Assembly: GCA_031216915.1 (NCBI GenBank)
Contig: CM062297.1
Location: 531,610,971 to 531,674,970, forward strand
DNA length: 64,000 bases
Reading direction: 5' to 3'
From: Pictodentalium vernedei
Lineage: Eukaryota > Mollusca > Scaphopoda > Dentaliida > Dentaliidae
Position numbers and translations under genes: made by a program. Below the pieces are notes generated by a model. It did no database searches. It saw only the letters and a program-made list of their open reading frames with translations, and was not told the origin of the DNA. Below, in pieces: positions 41,404-53,304 of the stretch. The stretch's first letter is position 1; every line of letters begins with the position of its first letter.

Positions 41404-42378
41404 CCTCTGACTGCAGGAGGACCTCCTCTTTGTTTAACGATGCAGCTAAGTGGAGAGTCTTCTTCCATTGGTTTGGGGGCAAGTTGGTGGATACTTATAA
41501 TCCATCTATACCTCATTTGCCAATTTTTTGGCCTGCAGTTTTGACGTATTAAAACTGTAGCCCATTTTTATTAGGGCAAAAGGTCTATGTTTTGAGACAC
41601 ATATGCTCATCATGATCATTTGGCTATTGGGTCAGATCTTTCTTTATGCAAGCTAGTCAGAAATTTCTCTATCAACAGACCTCGAACCTTAACTTTAATT
41701 CCCAAATAGAATTTAGCTTCGGTTCTTTTAAAGTTGCAGGAAGCTCCTTTTGAGCAGTTACATGAAGTTGAATTTAAATATCTTACTTATAAAACGGCTT
41801 TTCTCTTAGCCTTTGCTTCGGCTAGAAGAGTTTGTGAACTTCATACTTTATCAGTAGAACATTCTCATTTCCGTAGTGTGGGTAATACTATTACTCTTAC
41901 TACAGAAGTGGGATTCTTGGATAAGAACCAGATTCTGGATAGATGGCCGGAACCTATTGTTATTAAGGCTTTACCGTCTTCAGAAAACCTTAGACCTATG
42001 TTGTGTCCAGTAAGAGCGCTTTGTAATTATGAATGTCGCTCTAGCTTTATTAGGAAAGGCAGAAAGCAATTCTTTCTTTCTCTTATTCCTAACAGTAACG
42101 ATATTTCACTTCATTCGGTTGCTAGGTGGATTCAATTGGCAATACGTATTGCCTATGAGAATCTTTCTTCAGATCAGCATTCTGTAAATAAGATCTCAGC
42201 TCATGAAGTTAGAGCATTGTCTTCTTGGGCTTATTCCAATAGTACTACCGATTTAATGAAAGCATGCTGGACACAACCTTCTACTTTTCTAAGTTTTATG
42301 TTAGAAACTTAGAGTCTATTTCCGGTGATCTTAGATCCTTGGGTCCTCTTTCTGTAGCACAGAATGTCGTTCATTAAT
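41404..42378 (+). pseudogene. Broken DIRS tyrosine recombinase (copy C)
   Basis: Open from 41734 to 42312 with 'SARRVCELHTL' and 'HEVRALSSWAYS' kept. A short deletion near 42280 shifts the frame so the nucleophile Tyr is lost ('FLSFMLET' instead of an FYLRN-type box). A stop interrupts the N-terminal part near 41709. The native stop position is 42376-42378. Confidence 0.8.
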
Positions 42379-43005
42379 GTAACATCTTTTAGAGGTCTTA
42401 GGCAGCCCGCTCGAGCACTGACCCGTTCGCTGCCCTCTTCGTTCTGAGGATTCTTCCTTCAGAACAAGAGGAAAGGGGTGGTGGGTGGGGGGGGGGAGGG
42501 GAGGGAGACCGTTTTTCCCTTAGTATCATTCAGCTTTATAGTGAAAGCAAGGGAATGCCTCTCCCAAGGACAGTTGTCAGGGGTCGGTGCTTTTTAATGT
42601 TCAGTTTAGTGTGAAGAAACAATATTGTCTTATTATGTATCTTGCTTTGTTAAGTGTAGCTCGATGTGAAGCATTTGTTTTTGTCTCGTGTCAGATGAAC
42701 GTTTATATACAATCCTCGGACACTTTTATTTCAAAGTGTTTCATTCTCTGGACTAGCTTTATAATTGGTTTCCTTCACCGATTTAGCATAAGAGTTTTGC
42801 TGGTATTAAATGGAGAATTATTATTTATTACTCATTTAATTGCTGGTGTTATGTCTTTCTCTGTTTATTTTAGAGAAAGGCATATGTAATTCCTCATTTA
42901 TGTCCTATTCTCTTATAGGAGTCCTCCTTTCAGTCGGAGTAATAGAGTTATTATTGTTTCCTTTAAAGTCCTAGGCCCTCCAGCCTTTTACTATTCAGCT
43001 AAGTC
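42379..43005 (+). other. DIRS C 3' untranslated region
   Basis: Stem GTTCTGA (42441-42447) with TCAGAAC (42459-42465), then a G-rich stretch (42478-42505) and the 'CTTTATAGTGAAAGCAAGGG' block. The rest is AT-rich leader-like DNA with no gene. Confidence 0.6.
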
Positions 43006-43378
43006 TGGGCCATTGGTTCTAGTATAAAAATAAGAAAAATTTAAGTAATTTGTGTATTTTTTATACTTACCAATGGCCCAGACGGGGATGGCCCTCCCAT
43101 GAGTGGGCACTCATACCTCCCCACTGATTTATAACATTAGTAGGCACAACTAGGAAGAATGATGCTAGGAGCCAATTCCGGTCTCTTCCTGGTTACTGCG
43201 CATGCTCAGTACTAAAAGTATGGAGGACCAGATAAGACTTTCAAATATCGGATTTGTATGCAAATTTTGGGGACGAGGATTCAAAATTTGTGTTTGACCC
43301 TTGATATTATTGAGTTTGCACCAGCTAAGTCTGGGCCATTGGTAAGTATAAAAAATATACAAATTACTTTAAATTTTT
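43006..43378 (+). repeat. DIRS ICR and right terminal repeat, copy C
   Basis: ICR at 43006-43082 with the C-specific combination 'GCTAAGTCTGGGCC', repeated in the right terminus near 43325. It includes a decayed palindrome CTGCGCATGCTCAG and a retained donor-like GGTAAGTAT. Confidence 0.8.
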
Positions 43379-43800
43379 CATTTTGTAAATTTGTTATCCT
43401 GAATCTCAGATACTATAGGCCCACAAATGGATCTTCTGTTTCTCAGGCCAATTTTTGTAAAATTGCATGTGGGCGGGCAGTTTTTTATTTTTGTAATTAT
43501 TTCTTTGCCATGTTTTATGCCTCATAATCTACAGAGTAGCACTGATGATGGTGCATTTTGTCCCTTGAGTTCAAGAAGGCTTTTTGCACTCTAGGGAGAA
43601 ATTTATCAATTTTATTAACTTGGATAAAATTTCAGACATAAACCATTTAATTTTTATTTTTTTAAGTTTGCATTGGTTATAAAAAGGGAGCATGTGGCAG
43701 CCAAAAGGACCATATGAGAGGGCCTGAGAAACATATCTTTAACTTTCCTAGGCCTATTAGCTCCCTTAATTTCAGCAAGTTGTGATTGATTTAATTTTTT
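43379..43800. other. AT-rich spacer, nothing recognised
   Basis: Between DIRS C and the next element. No ORF, repeat or splice-flanked block that I can support. Confidence 0.5.
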
Positions 43801-46800
43801 AGCTCAACTTTGACGAAGTCAAATTTGAGCTATTGTCATGGCCCGTCGTCCTTCTGTCTGTCTGTCCGTACGTCAACAATTGGCTATGGCTCGGGCTAGA
43901 GGTCGTATTTATGAACCGATCTTTATGAAACTTCTTGTGTACCTTTGTTATGACCCTGGGACGGGAACAAGTGTTTTTAGGTGTGGTCCAAAATTCAAGA
44001 TGGCTGCCAGCGGCCATTTTGTACCGATGATGCAAAAATCAGTTTTTAGCTCAACTTGACAAAGTCAAGCTGAGCTATTGCCATCACTTCTCGTCCGTCG
44101 GCGTACGTACGTACGTACGTACGTACGTTAGTATATTAGTACGTTAGTACGTACGTCCACAATTTCCTTTGGCACACCTCACAGGTCGCATTTATGATCA
44201 GATTACTTTGAAACTTCTTGTGCTTGTTTGGGGTGACCTCTAGATGGGAGCTATCGATTTTCTTCAATTTCTGTCAAAAAATGTTGCCGCGGCCAACGTT
44301 CTTAGAACTTAGTTTAGTCAAACCATAATATTTCCCTTTGGCACACCCTACAGGGCACATTTATGGTTTGATTGCTTTGAAACCTGGTATGCTTATTTAG
44401 GGTGACCTCTAGATGGGAGCTATCGATTTTCTTCAATTTCTGGCAAAAAATGTTGCCACGGCCAACGTTCGTAGAACTTAGTTCAGTCAGACCTCAATAT
44501 TTCCCTTTGGCGCACCCTACAGGGCCCATTTATGATCAGATTGCTTTGAAACCTGGTATGCTTGTTTGGGGAGACCTCTAGATGAGAGCTATCGATTTTC
44601 TTCAATTTCTGTCAAAAAATGTTGCCGCGGCCAACGTTCTTAGAACTTAGTTTAGTCAGAAGACTCAATATTTCCCTTTGGCACACCCTACAGGGCACAT
44701 TTATGATCGGATTGCTTTGAAACCTTTCCTGCTTGTTTGGGGTGACCTCTAGATGGGAGCTATCGATTTTCTTCAATTTCCATCAAAAAATGTTGCCGCA
44801 GCCAACATTCTTAGAACTTAGTTTAGTCAGACCACAATATTTCCCTTTGGCTCACCCTACAGGGCTCATTTATGATTAGATTGCTTTGAAACCTGGTATG
44901 ATTATTTACGGTGACCTCTAGATGGGAGCTATCGATTTTCTTCCATTTCCGTCCAGAAATGTTGCCATGGCCAACGTTCTTAGAATTTAGTCTAGTCAGA
45001 CCACAATATTTCCCTTTTGTACACCTTACAGGGCACATTTATGATCGGATTGCTTTGAAACCTGGCATGCTTGTTTGGGGAGGCCTCTAGATGGGAGCTA
45101 TCGATTTTCTTCGGTTTCTGTCAAAAAATGTTGCCACTGGCAAAAAAACTGACATTGGTCCCAATGATCTTCAATTTTGCCATTTCATTTATAACTTACC
45201 AAGTTCAAGTTTGTCAAGTTGAGCTACAGTGTCATTGACACTTTCATTTGTACAGAACTTCTGTATGAAAGTTCTGATTTGAATAAAGTTTTGTATAAAT
45301 GTTTAGTACCATGGGATACATCACATATAATACGGGTTTTTTTCTCGTGCGTAAATTATGCAAATTAGACTGACTTTGATTTATTTAGTGTTACTTTCAG
45401 AGCTGTAAGTGCCAAGCTGCTATGGCTCGGGCTAGAGGCCGTATTTATGAACACATCTTTACGAAACTTCTTGGGTACCTTTGTTATGACCCTGGGACGG
45501 GAACGAGTGTTTTTGGGTGTGGTCCGAAATTCAAGATGGCTGCCAGTGGCCATTTTGTACCGATGATGCAAAAATCAGTTTTTTGTACAGAACTTCTGTA
45601 TGAAAGTTCTGATTTGAATAAAGTTTTGTATAAATGTATAGTACAATGGGATACATCACATATAATACGGGTTTTTTTCTCGTGCGTAAATTATGCAAAT
45701 TAGACTAACTTTGATTTATTTAGTGTTACTTTCAGAGCTGTAAGTGCCAAGCTGCTATGGCTCGGGCTAGAGGCCGTATTTATGAACCAATCTTTACGAA
45801 ACTTCTTGGGTACCTTTGTTATGACCGTGGGACGAGAACGAGTGTTTTGGGGTGCAGTCCCAAATTCCAGATGGCTGCCAGCAGCCATTTTGTACTGACG
45901 ATGCCGAAATCTGTTTTTTGTACAGAACTTCCATATGAAAGCTCTGATTTGAATAATTTTTGTATGAATGTTTAGTACCATGGGATACATTACATATATT
46001 ACAGGTTTTTTTCTTGTGCGTAAATTATGCAAATTAGGCTAACTTTGATTTATTTAGTGTTACTTTCAGCACTGTGAGTGCAAATCCCAATACGGCTCGG
46101 GCTAGAGGCCGTATTTATGAACCGATCTTCACGAAACTTCTTGGGTACCTTTGTTATCACTGTGGGACAAGAAGAAGTGTTTTTGGGTCCAGTCTGAAAT
46201 TCAAGATGGCCGCTAGCAGCCATTTTGTTCAAAATTAAGTGCAATCAGATTTTTGCGCAGAACTTCCAAATGAAAGATCTGATTTGAATAAATTTTTGTA
46301 TGAATGTTTAGTACCATGGGATACATTACATATAATACAGAGTTTTTCTCGTGAATAAATTATGCAAATTAGGGGTCCGGGTGGGACTTAGAAAATTTTG
46401 GACCAAAATCCAGAAATTAGTTTTTTGGTTTTTTATGCGTTTTGGTCAATTTTAAGACAAAAAAAAAAAAATTTTTTTACTCTGAAAATTTGGGGTCCGG
46501 GTGGGACTTAGAAAATTTTGGACCAAAATCTGGAAATTAGTTTTTTGTGTTTTGATGCATTTTTGTCAATTTTAAGAAGAAGAAGAAAAAATTTTAGTCT
46601 GAAAATATTTTGTTTGGGACTGAAAATTTCCACACAAAAATAATAATCTACAATGATTGGTCTTAATCTGTAATCCATTACAGTCACCTTGTAATTCTTT
46701 TATTATTGTTGACTGGGCCAAAACAAATACTAATTCCTGTCATATTCATTATTCAGTTGTCTTGGTCACAGCAAGTACTAATTCCTGTCATATCCAAGTT

Positions 46801-46828
46801 GAGCTACAGAGTCATTGACTCTTTCATT
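43801..46828 (+). mobile_element. Helentron-like element, outer copy, with tandem repeats
   Basis: The left end is 'TTTTTT|AGCTCAACTTTGACG' and the right end is 'AGTTGAGCTACAGAGTCATTGACTCTTTCATT', with the terminal hairpin AGAGTCA-T-TGACTCT. Internal units of about 335 bp match those in 11270-13324. Its first unit is interrupted by a second member of the family (44048-45248). Positions 46375-46620 hold two copies of a 115-120-bp unit beginning 'GGGGTCCGGGTGGGACTTAG'. No gene is carried. Confidence 0.7.
44048..45248 (+). mobile_element. Helentron-like element, inner copy, inserted in the outer one
   Basis: The left end is 'AGCTCAACTTGACAAAGTC' and the right end is 'AGTTGAGCTACAGTGTCATTGACACTTTCATT'. 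Removing it restores the outer repeat 'CAAAAATCAGTTTTTTGTACAG' exactly, so it entered between two T residues without target duplication. Inside is a (ACGT)n microsatellite (about 44104-44130) and six units of about 165-170 bp ('ATATTTCCCTTTGGCACACC', 'GGGAGCTATCGATTTTCTTC', 'AATGTTGCCGCGGCCAACGT'). Confidence 0.75.
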
Positions 46829-47395
46829 ACAATTTTTATGCACTGTCCCAAGTCTCCTCCTCATTTAAAAATGAGGAGTAGACTTTGGACAGATAAAAAT
46901 GGACCTCTTGAATGATGCACATCAGAATTGGTAAAGTTTGATTGTTAAAATGACTCATTTTGCCATTCACACTGTGTTTCTGACTGTTTATCTGTTACTT
47001 ACAGGGTGTAGGAACTTGGGTGCACAGGTGACAAGTGCACTCAACTTTCTCCAGAAATAGTTAAGAGAGAGAGTGTTGGACAGCATTATCTTCACCAACC
47101 CATCAATGCAATCCTGTCGGGAATTAGGAAGAGGGAGCACATACTCATTACTCTTAATTATATTATGTGATTGAAGATTCCCTCTTTTGGTTTTTGATTG
47201 CTCCAGTATTATAAGTTGAGAGAAATGCATATTTTTATCTCCATATTTTACAAATTTAATTTGTAAAATAAAACATGCCCTTCTCTGAACGTAGAAGAGT
47301 ATTCAGTTTCAATTAAAAAATGATGAAGTCAACAAAGAATGTCACTAAAACCTAATTGAATTGCATAAGAACATAAAACAAGAAAAATGTTACTA
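46829..47395. other. Spacer with a short hairpin, no gene
   Basis: A hairpin at about 46847-46897 pairs 'CAAGTCTCCTCCTCATTT' with 'AAATGAGGAGTAGACTTTG'. The remainder is AT-rich; a short antisense ORF at 46988-47230 has no recognised feature. Confidence 0.5.
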
Positions 47396-48231
47396 AGGTA
47401 ACACATCCCCCCCCCCCCCCCCCCCCCCCCACCCATGACCTTCACCTTGCAGATGCGGCAGAAACTATTATACGCGACACACTTCTGACTGTCCTTAACA
47501 TTTGTAAAAAGTTCAACAATTGTACTATGATTCGTTTCTGAGTTATGGCTGAGACACGAATATTGACCGATTTTTAGTGTGACCTTGAAATATGACCTTG
47601 ACCTTGAAGGTACGAACCCGGCTTTGGTGTGTGACACGTCCTCCCATGGTCCTTTATAATTGTGTGAAGTTTAATGACTGTGGCCCTAACCGTGTTCAGT
47701 GTGACCTTGAAATGTGACCTTGACCTTATGGACCTGGCTGTGGTGCGTGTCACATCCACCCGTTGTCCTTTATAATTGAGCGATGTTAGATGATTGTAGC
47801 CCTAATAGTTTTGGAGTTATGCTTGAGACGCGATTTGTGACCCTGAACATATGAAGGTCAATTGTGGCCTCCACCTTGCAGACGCAGTGGAAACTATTAT
47901 ACGCGACACACCTTCTGACTGTCCTTAACATTTGTAAAAAGTTTAATAATTGTACTATGATTCGTTTCTGAGTTATGGCTGAGACACGAATATTGACCAA
48001 TTTTTAGTGAGACCTTGAAATGTGACCTTGACCTGGAAGGTACGAACCCGGCTAGGGTGTGTGACACATCCTCCCATGGTCCTTTATGATTGTGTGAAGT
48101 TTGATGACTGTGGCCCTAACTGTTTTCGAGTTGTTGGCTCGGACACACACACACACACATGGATGGACGGACGGACACATGCACACTTCAATCACTATAC
48201 TCCACCCGACTTAAGTTGGGGGGCATAAAAA
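47396..48231. repeat. Degenerate tandem-repeat element ending GGGGGGCATA
   Basis: Two units about 431 bp apart ('ACTATTATACGCGACACAC' at 47465 and 47896) with repeated 'GTGACCTTGACCTTG' motifs. A C24 run at 47407-47430 stands where a CCCCCC-type left end would be, and the right side ends 'AAGTTGGGGGGCATAA'. A (CA)n/(GGAC)n run lies at 48145-48175. It is probably another non-autonomous element. Confidence 0.55.
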
Positions 48232-48327
48232 TTTTTTTCTCTGAAACACAAATTCAGTTTGAAGGCAATGCGACATGTTTTTAACAAAAGCAATGTAAAC
48301 ATTCAGAAAAATGTGTGGGTGCTTTTT

Positions 48328-48620
48328 AGCTCACCTGTCTGAAAATCAGGATGAGCTATAGTAATTATTCACCATCCGTCGTCCGTGAACATGGCGTTTG
48401 CACCTGCTCCTCCTAAACTGCTGAACCAATTTTATTTAAATTTGACATTATGTGTACAGTCCCTGTAAAAGTAGTCTTCCAAATTACCCCAGTTGTTACA
48501 TATGATTACATAATGCAGTCACTGTTAATCCGGTTAAATTAAGATCTCTGTGTCTATTTATAGAGGAACTTTTTATGAGTGGGCGGAGCTAATTAATGGG
48601 TTTTTTCAGCACTGGTCTGA
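48328..48620 (+). mobile_element. 5' end of a TAGCTCACC-type non-autonomous element
   Basis: 'TTTTT|AGCTCACCTGTCTGA' with its inverted partner 'TCAGGATGAGCTATAG' forms a terminal hairpin. The sequence that follows ('TCCGTCGTCCGTGAACATGG', 'CCTCCTAAACTGCTGAACC') is typical of this repeat class in lophotrochozoan genomes. A matching 3' end may be 52037-52072. Confidence 0.55.
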
Positions 48621-48960
48621 TAAAGCATAACACTTTTGAGATGTTGTTTATAACCTTTCTGACAACTTTTATTTATCAAATGTTATTAAATATCTTTTTG
48701 AAATTTATTCTGTATTTGTTATAATTTATTGGGATTGCATATATATCAATATATTCAATTAATTGTAATTTGTAACAAAAACAAAAAAATCACATTAAAA
48801 TAATCTTGGCATATAAAGTTCAAATGGAGAAATATTCAAGTCTAATTACTGTGTAATATTCATTTTTGCATTTAACACTTTACGTGACATAACTGTAAAA
48901 ATCGGCCATTGCTATACACGAAATTGGTCATTCCCATTTTTTTTTAGGTTTTTATCTTAA

Positions 48961-49061
48961 TTTTTTGCTTCCAAAGCATATCTTATGACTTCTGATTGAA
49001 ATGAGCGTGTAGCGTCCGTTTCAATCAGGGGCCATAAGCTGTGTTTTGGAAGCAAAAAATA
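48961..49061. repeat. Foldback element 1
   Basis: Imperfect inverted repeat: 'TTTTTTGCTTCCAAAGCATA', 'CTGATTGAAA' against 'TTTCAATCAG', and 'GTTTTGGAAGCAAAAAA'. Flanking bases resemble those around the foldback at 59438-59529 ('ACTGTTGTCT' and 'AAGTGTTGTCT' downstream), suggesting one family. Confidence 0.65.
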
Positions 49062-52036
49062 TTTTGACAACTGTTGTCTTCTACTTTAACTAAGGTTAGA
49101 TAAACGATTTATCGGTCAAACCCTTTACCCAACAGTTAGCAGTACTGTCCAGATTCTTGCACAAAAGCCTACATCTTTGCTTCTGAAATACAGCTTACGC
49201 TCCCTCCTTTGCAACTAGTCTGGGGGACTGAGCTAGTTTCAGTTAGGGGTAATAAACTATATTTTGAAACAGAATCATGTAAAAAGTAGTCCGTGTCAAC
49301 GCTTTTTGGCTGATTTGGCCCGCGCTTTAAGTTTTGTGCTTTTCGACACACGCTTTTCGGTCTCGCCGGGTATGGTGCCCTTCGGCCTCAGGATGTTCGG
49401 ATGGGTTAATGTAATAATATATAAAGAAAATAAATTCATTTTTATGATTTATTTCAAGTTATCGACTAAAACTATTCAACACATATTTACATCATCAACA
49501 CAAATGAGACTGACAACAAATCGAGATACAATTGATCGCCTTCTATTTCAGTTATGACCGCTTATGATCTGCCCATATTAATACTGTCGAAACTAATTTT
49601 AATGATTTTATTTGAAACGTCCGGTTTCCGTTTTTGAATGCACTCAAATTAAATTACGTTCCGGCAACAGCATAATTATGCCGAAAAATAACTTTTAACT
49701 TTCTGTGGAACTAGAGGTGGTATCAGTAGGCCTATCTCTGCGATAGGCGACATGTGATCCCCGACATGTGGTGGTGGGGGGCGTACATCTGTTATTTATG
49801 GGGGGGGGGGGGGGGGGTGGGAAACTTTAATCTACAAGGGTGTCAGAGCCTTCTCTTACTGGATGTCGACTCGACACATTTACATACTGCGATCTTAGGT
49901 GGAAAAGACAGCTATCCAGTCTTAAGAAAATGACACTCGAACACATGGTCTCTCAGTGTGTTGCAAGACACGGGGCTGTAGAAATTGTTTGGTTTTTTTT
50001 CTCATTTTTTGCAACTATCTATTCAAAACACCGCTGGATGTTTTCCAATAAATTGTGGCAAAAAAAAAATTCGAGCTTTGTTGTTGTGGTATAAAGTCTA
50101 CAAAGAGTTAAATGGTGGGAAGTCGCCCCCCAAATGAAGTCGCCCATGGGAGAAGTCTGCCAAAAATAAAGTCGGCAACTGGGGTTTACCCCTAAGTCGG
50201 TCCACAGATTAAATCGGCCCAAGGCTTTTTCGTAGTGCTAATATACTTAAGTGACAGGCCGAATGTTAGAAATTGAATTTTTTCTCATTGTGTTGCAACT
50301 ATTTGTTGGAAAACACTACACGAGCACTGTCTTTTCCTATAAATAGATTCAAAATAATTTCATTATTTGTCGTAGTGCTAATATTATTGTTAAATGGTAG
50401 GTCGAATGTTAGAAACAAAATTTTCTTTACAAGTCGCAGTGCAAATATAAAAGTATATAGATATGCATAATTGTAATTCAATTTAACCAGTTTCTGATGT
50501 TGAAAATCTCAAAAGAATAAACTTCATAGGAGTAATTTATGGTTTATCTTTTGCCACCAGCCAATGTTTTCATTGCGATCAGAAGCTGTTTCAGAAACAA
50601 TCAGTAGCTACTGTCGGCTCTTGTTTTACATCTTTGGAAGGGTAATTAAAGTATTAGTTCGGATTAGGAAATGTTATTGCTACCAAATTTTATTGCTGCC
50701 GCGAGAACTCAATAATTGATCATGTTACAATATATTACAACAGCCTGGGTCTACTTTTCTCAATGGTCCAAAGCAACAAACCTCAAGCTATATGCATCGT
50801 TTTTTAACGAAATATAAAATATATGTATATGTTTCTTATAATTTTGCTGAGTTCAGACGGGAAACTGAAAACTCTCCCAAATTCTGCCAATTTATAATTT
50901 TTAACTGATCTCAGATACATTCAGACACATCGTGTCCCATCTCGCCACATAACGAAGGGTCTCTGCTAAAACACTCGAGGAGTGAGGTTTCCACTCACAA
51001 AATATGCTCTCAGCTTCGGTGGAAAAGGGACACCGAACACAACATATTTCTGCAGATGGACCGTACGTTGTCGTTCAAAGGACCCTCAGTTCAATGAAAT
51101 GCTTCTTTCACATGGGTTAAGACGATATATGTGTGAAAATTCCACTCTGTTAGTATTTCTGTTTATAGAATTTCTCTCCATGTACCGTTGATGGGTTCCA
51201 GGATATTCACAATTATAGTCTTGGTCATCCACAGTGTTTCAAAGTGTATTCAGTCATAATTGACGATTTCAGCATAGCGCCATCTTACATCCGGAAACAG
51301 ATATGTAGGTACACACGCGGTTTGTTTATCAAATTTGGTTCCACATCTGAAATCAGTCTGGAAATAACTTTAGTCTGTCAGGAAATTTTGTTCCGCCCCA
51401 TATGGCGAGGAGCAGTACCTATATTGCACTTGCATATCCCACTTGATGCTGCGTAAGATTCCCACCCCACCCAAGTTCACCAGGATTTTTTTTAATAGGC
51501 CTAGGCCCACAAATAGTAGGCTTAACAGCATCACTGAACATTAGGAGACAGAAACACAGACATTAAATGTGGGCTTAGCCTGTGCAACTGCATCCTCTGA
51601 TGGCAAGATGGTAGGCCTATAACAGTTGGTTCTCTGCCTCCATTCAATTTTGTTCAAATTGGGTCCCTGGATTAATATTTGGGCTCCTTATGGTAGCCCG
51701 AATTTCAACTTACTGCAGTATGAGGAAATGTCTTTAAAAATCTTCTCTTTCAGATCCCCCAGTCAGAATGCTTTCACATTTGGTATACAGCATCCTGGTT
51801 GTTGAAGGGAAGGGCTCAGACTCAAGTTTGTTCAAGTTAATTTCCTTGGTTGATATTTGGATTCCCTAGTTTTGCATTACTGGAAATCTGGGCATTATTT
51901 CTGTGGTAGCATCCCAGTACCAGAAAGAAATCATCTGGCATGGACAACGGAGTTATAAATAATTAAATAACTTCATTCCTCTGCAGTGTTGACTAGCTAT
52001 AGATGCTAATTAAATCCTTCTTTAAACAACTATTGT
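49062..52036. other. Intergenic or intronic DNA, no supported gene
   Basis: AT-rich with a G18 run (49800-49817) and a locally repeated motif around 'GAAGTCGCCC' (50130-50220). Two related 130-bp stretches begin 'TTTTTTCTCATT' (about 49998 and 50279). From about 51650 a 190-bp-class unit appears that recurs at 53100-53300 and 55535-55780. A short region at 49290-49400 is more GC-rich and open on both strands, but I cannot name it. Confidence 0.45.
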
Positions 52037-52390
52037 CAGGTGAGCACCTCAGGCCCCATGAAGCCTCTTGTTATATTTATTATGAGCTTTGGCTGTTTCA
52101 TTTCAAAAAGGGTAATGATATCTTGGAACTAGCATCACCTCACTTGAAGTCACTTTCACTAACTAAACTATGTTGATAATTGCTGATAAGAGTAAAATTG
52201 TAATAGAGATTCTATTTTTAAATTCATGTCCATGTCTAAATATATGTGCCATACACATCTGGACAGTCTCCATTGGGTAGTATTTAAAAAAAAATAGATT
52301 TTGCATGTGCTGAAATGAAAAATGTAACCTTTCATTTAGGATGTCTCCACTGAGTAACTCAAAGAATGTTTTGTTAGTCCCTTCAGAACA

Positions 52391-52455
52391 TGTTGGCACG
52401 TGGCACACCAACAGTTCATTTGCCACATGGACTACTTGGCTGCCATGTGCCAACA
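52391..52455. ncRNA. Small hairpin, 15-bp stem
   Basis: TGTTGGCACGTGGCA (52391-52405) pairs with TGCCATGTGCCAACA (52441-52455), with one G-U pair and a 35-nt loop. Size is near that of a small-RNA precursor, but the stem is short and no expression evidence exists. It could equally be the tip of a degenerate foldback element. Confidence 0.2.
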
Positions 52456-53304
52456 ATACCTAATGTCTTATATGCACTCTCAGCCTGTCATATGTAATTT
52501 CTATTGTGTGTAGGGAAAATATGCAGTTTGATGCATTTGTGGGTGGGGGGGGGGGGGGGGGGGGGTGAGGGTGGAGAGTGGGGTCGACATGAAATGGTTA
52601 AACTGAAGTTATATATGTAACATCATGTTCTGGAACAGAAATTTGGAAAATTATTTTGTTTATTTCTAAACTTATCTATATTTTATTAATTATTGTGTGA
52701 AGTCCAGTAAGATATTTTAAATCAAGTTTTCGATGGTGTATTCTACAGAAAAAGTTTTGAATGGTAATATATTTGAATGAAAAGTAAAATTGGTGGATTT
52801 CTGCCATTAATAATTAATGTGTATACTTGCATATTTCTATTTCATGTTTCGTTGGGTATATTTTTTTTTTACTTACCATTAGATCTTTCTGTTTTATAAC
52901 ATTTGCAGAAACTTATTATTAGCCCACCTACTACAAAGTGCAGGTGAGGTAATGTCATGACCACATTGGCTTCCGCATTACTGCCAGCCTCGATGTTCAA
53001 TTTGTAAGTGTTTAGGTTAAACTCAATGTCTTTGAATCTTATGGCCCCCAAGACTTGAATATTGCAGTTGTGTATTGTTTAAGAATGTATTTTTATGTTA
53101 TTTAGAAATCTTCTTCACATACACCACGCTGAATCTTTTTATATTTTATATACATCATCCTCATGGGGGCTAAATTCAAATGTGTTCAAAAGAAGTCTGT
53201 GGGCTCATAATTTGGCTTCTTATGGGAACTCAAATTTTAACTTCGTTCAGTATGAGAAAAAATTCTTTGAAAATCTTTTTCAGATCCACCAGGCTGTAGT
53301 TTTT

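Larger units (their letters stand above)
40015..43378 (+). mobile_element. Degenerate DIRS copy C, RT to right end
   Basis: Homology begins inside the RT fingers ('GTTCCAAAGCCAGACGGCTC') and runs to the right terminus at 43378. It is interrupted by a short non-autonomous element (40491-40820) and carries a deletion of about 600 bp that joins RNase H directly to the recombinase start near 41400. It lies just beyond the satellite that begins inside G's gag, so it may be the missing 3' half of G. Confidence 0.8.

Noticed and set aside
43801-46828. Short ORFs such as 'MARARGRIYEPIFTKLLGYL' as members of a gene family
   Set aside because: They recur once per 335-bp tandem unit in non-autonomous elements and on both strands, as expected of repeats.
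46988-47230. Block after 'TTACTTACAG' (47004) as a host exon
   Set aside because: An acceptor-like tract is present, but the reading stops quickly and no motif or donor supports it.
49290-49400. Lys/Arg-rich minus-strand frame as the last exon of a host gene
   Set aside because: The GC-richer patch is open on both strands and lacks an acceptor AG at the expected place; insufficient support.
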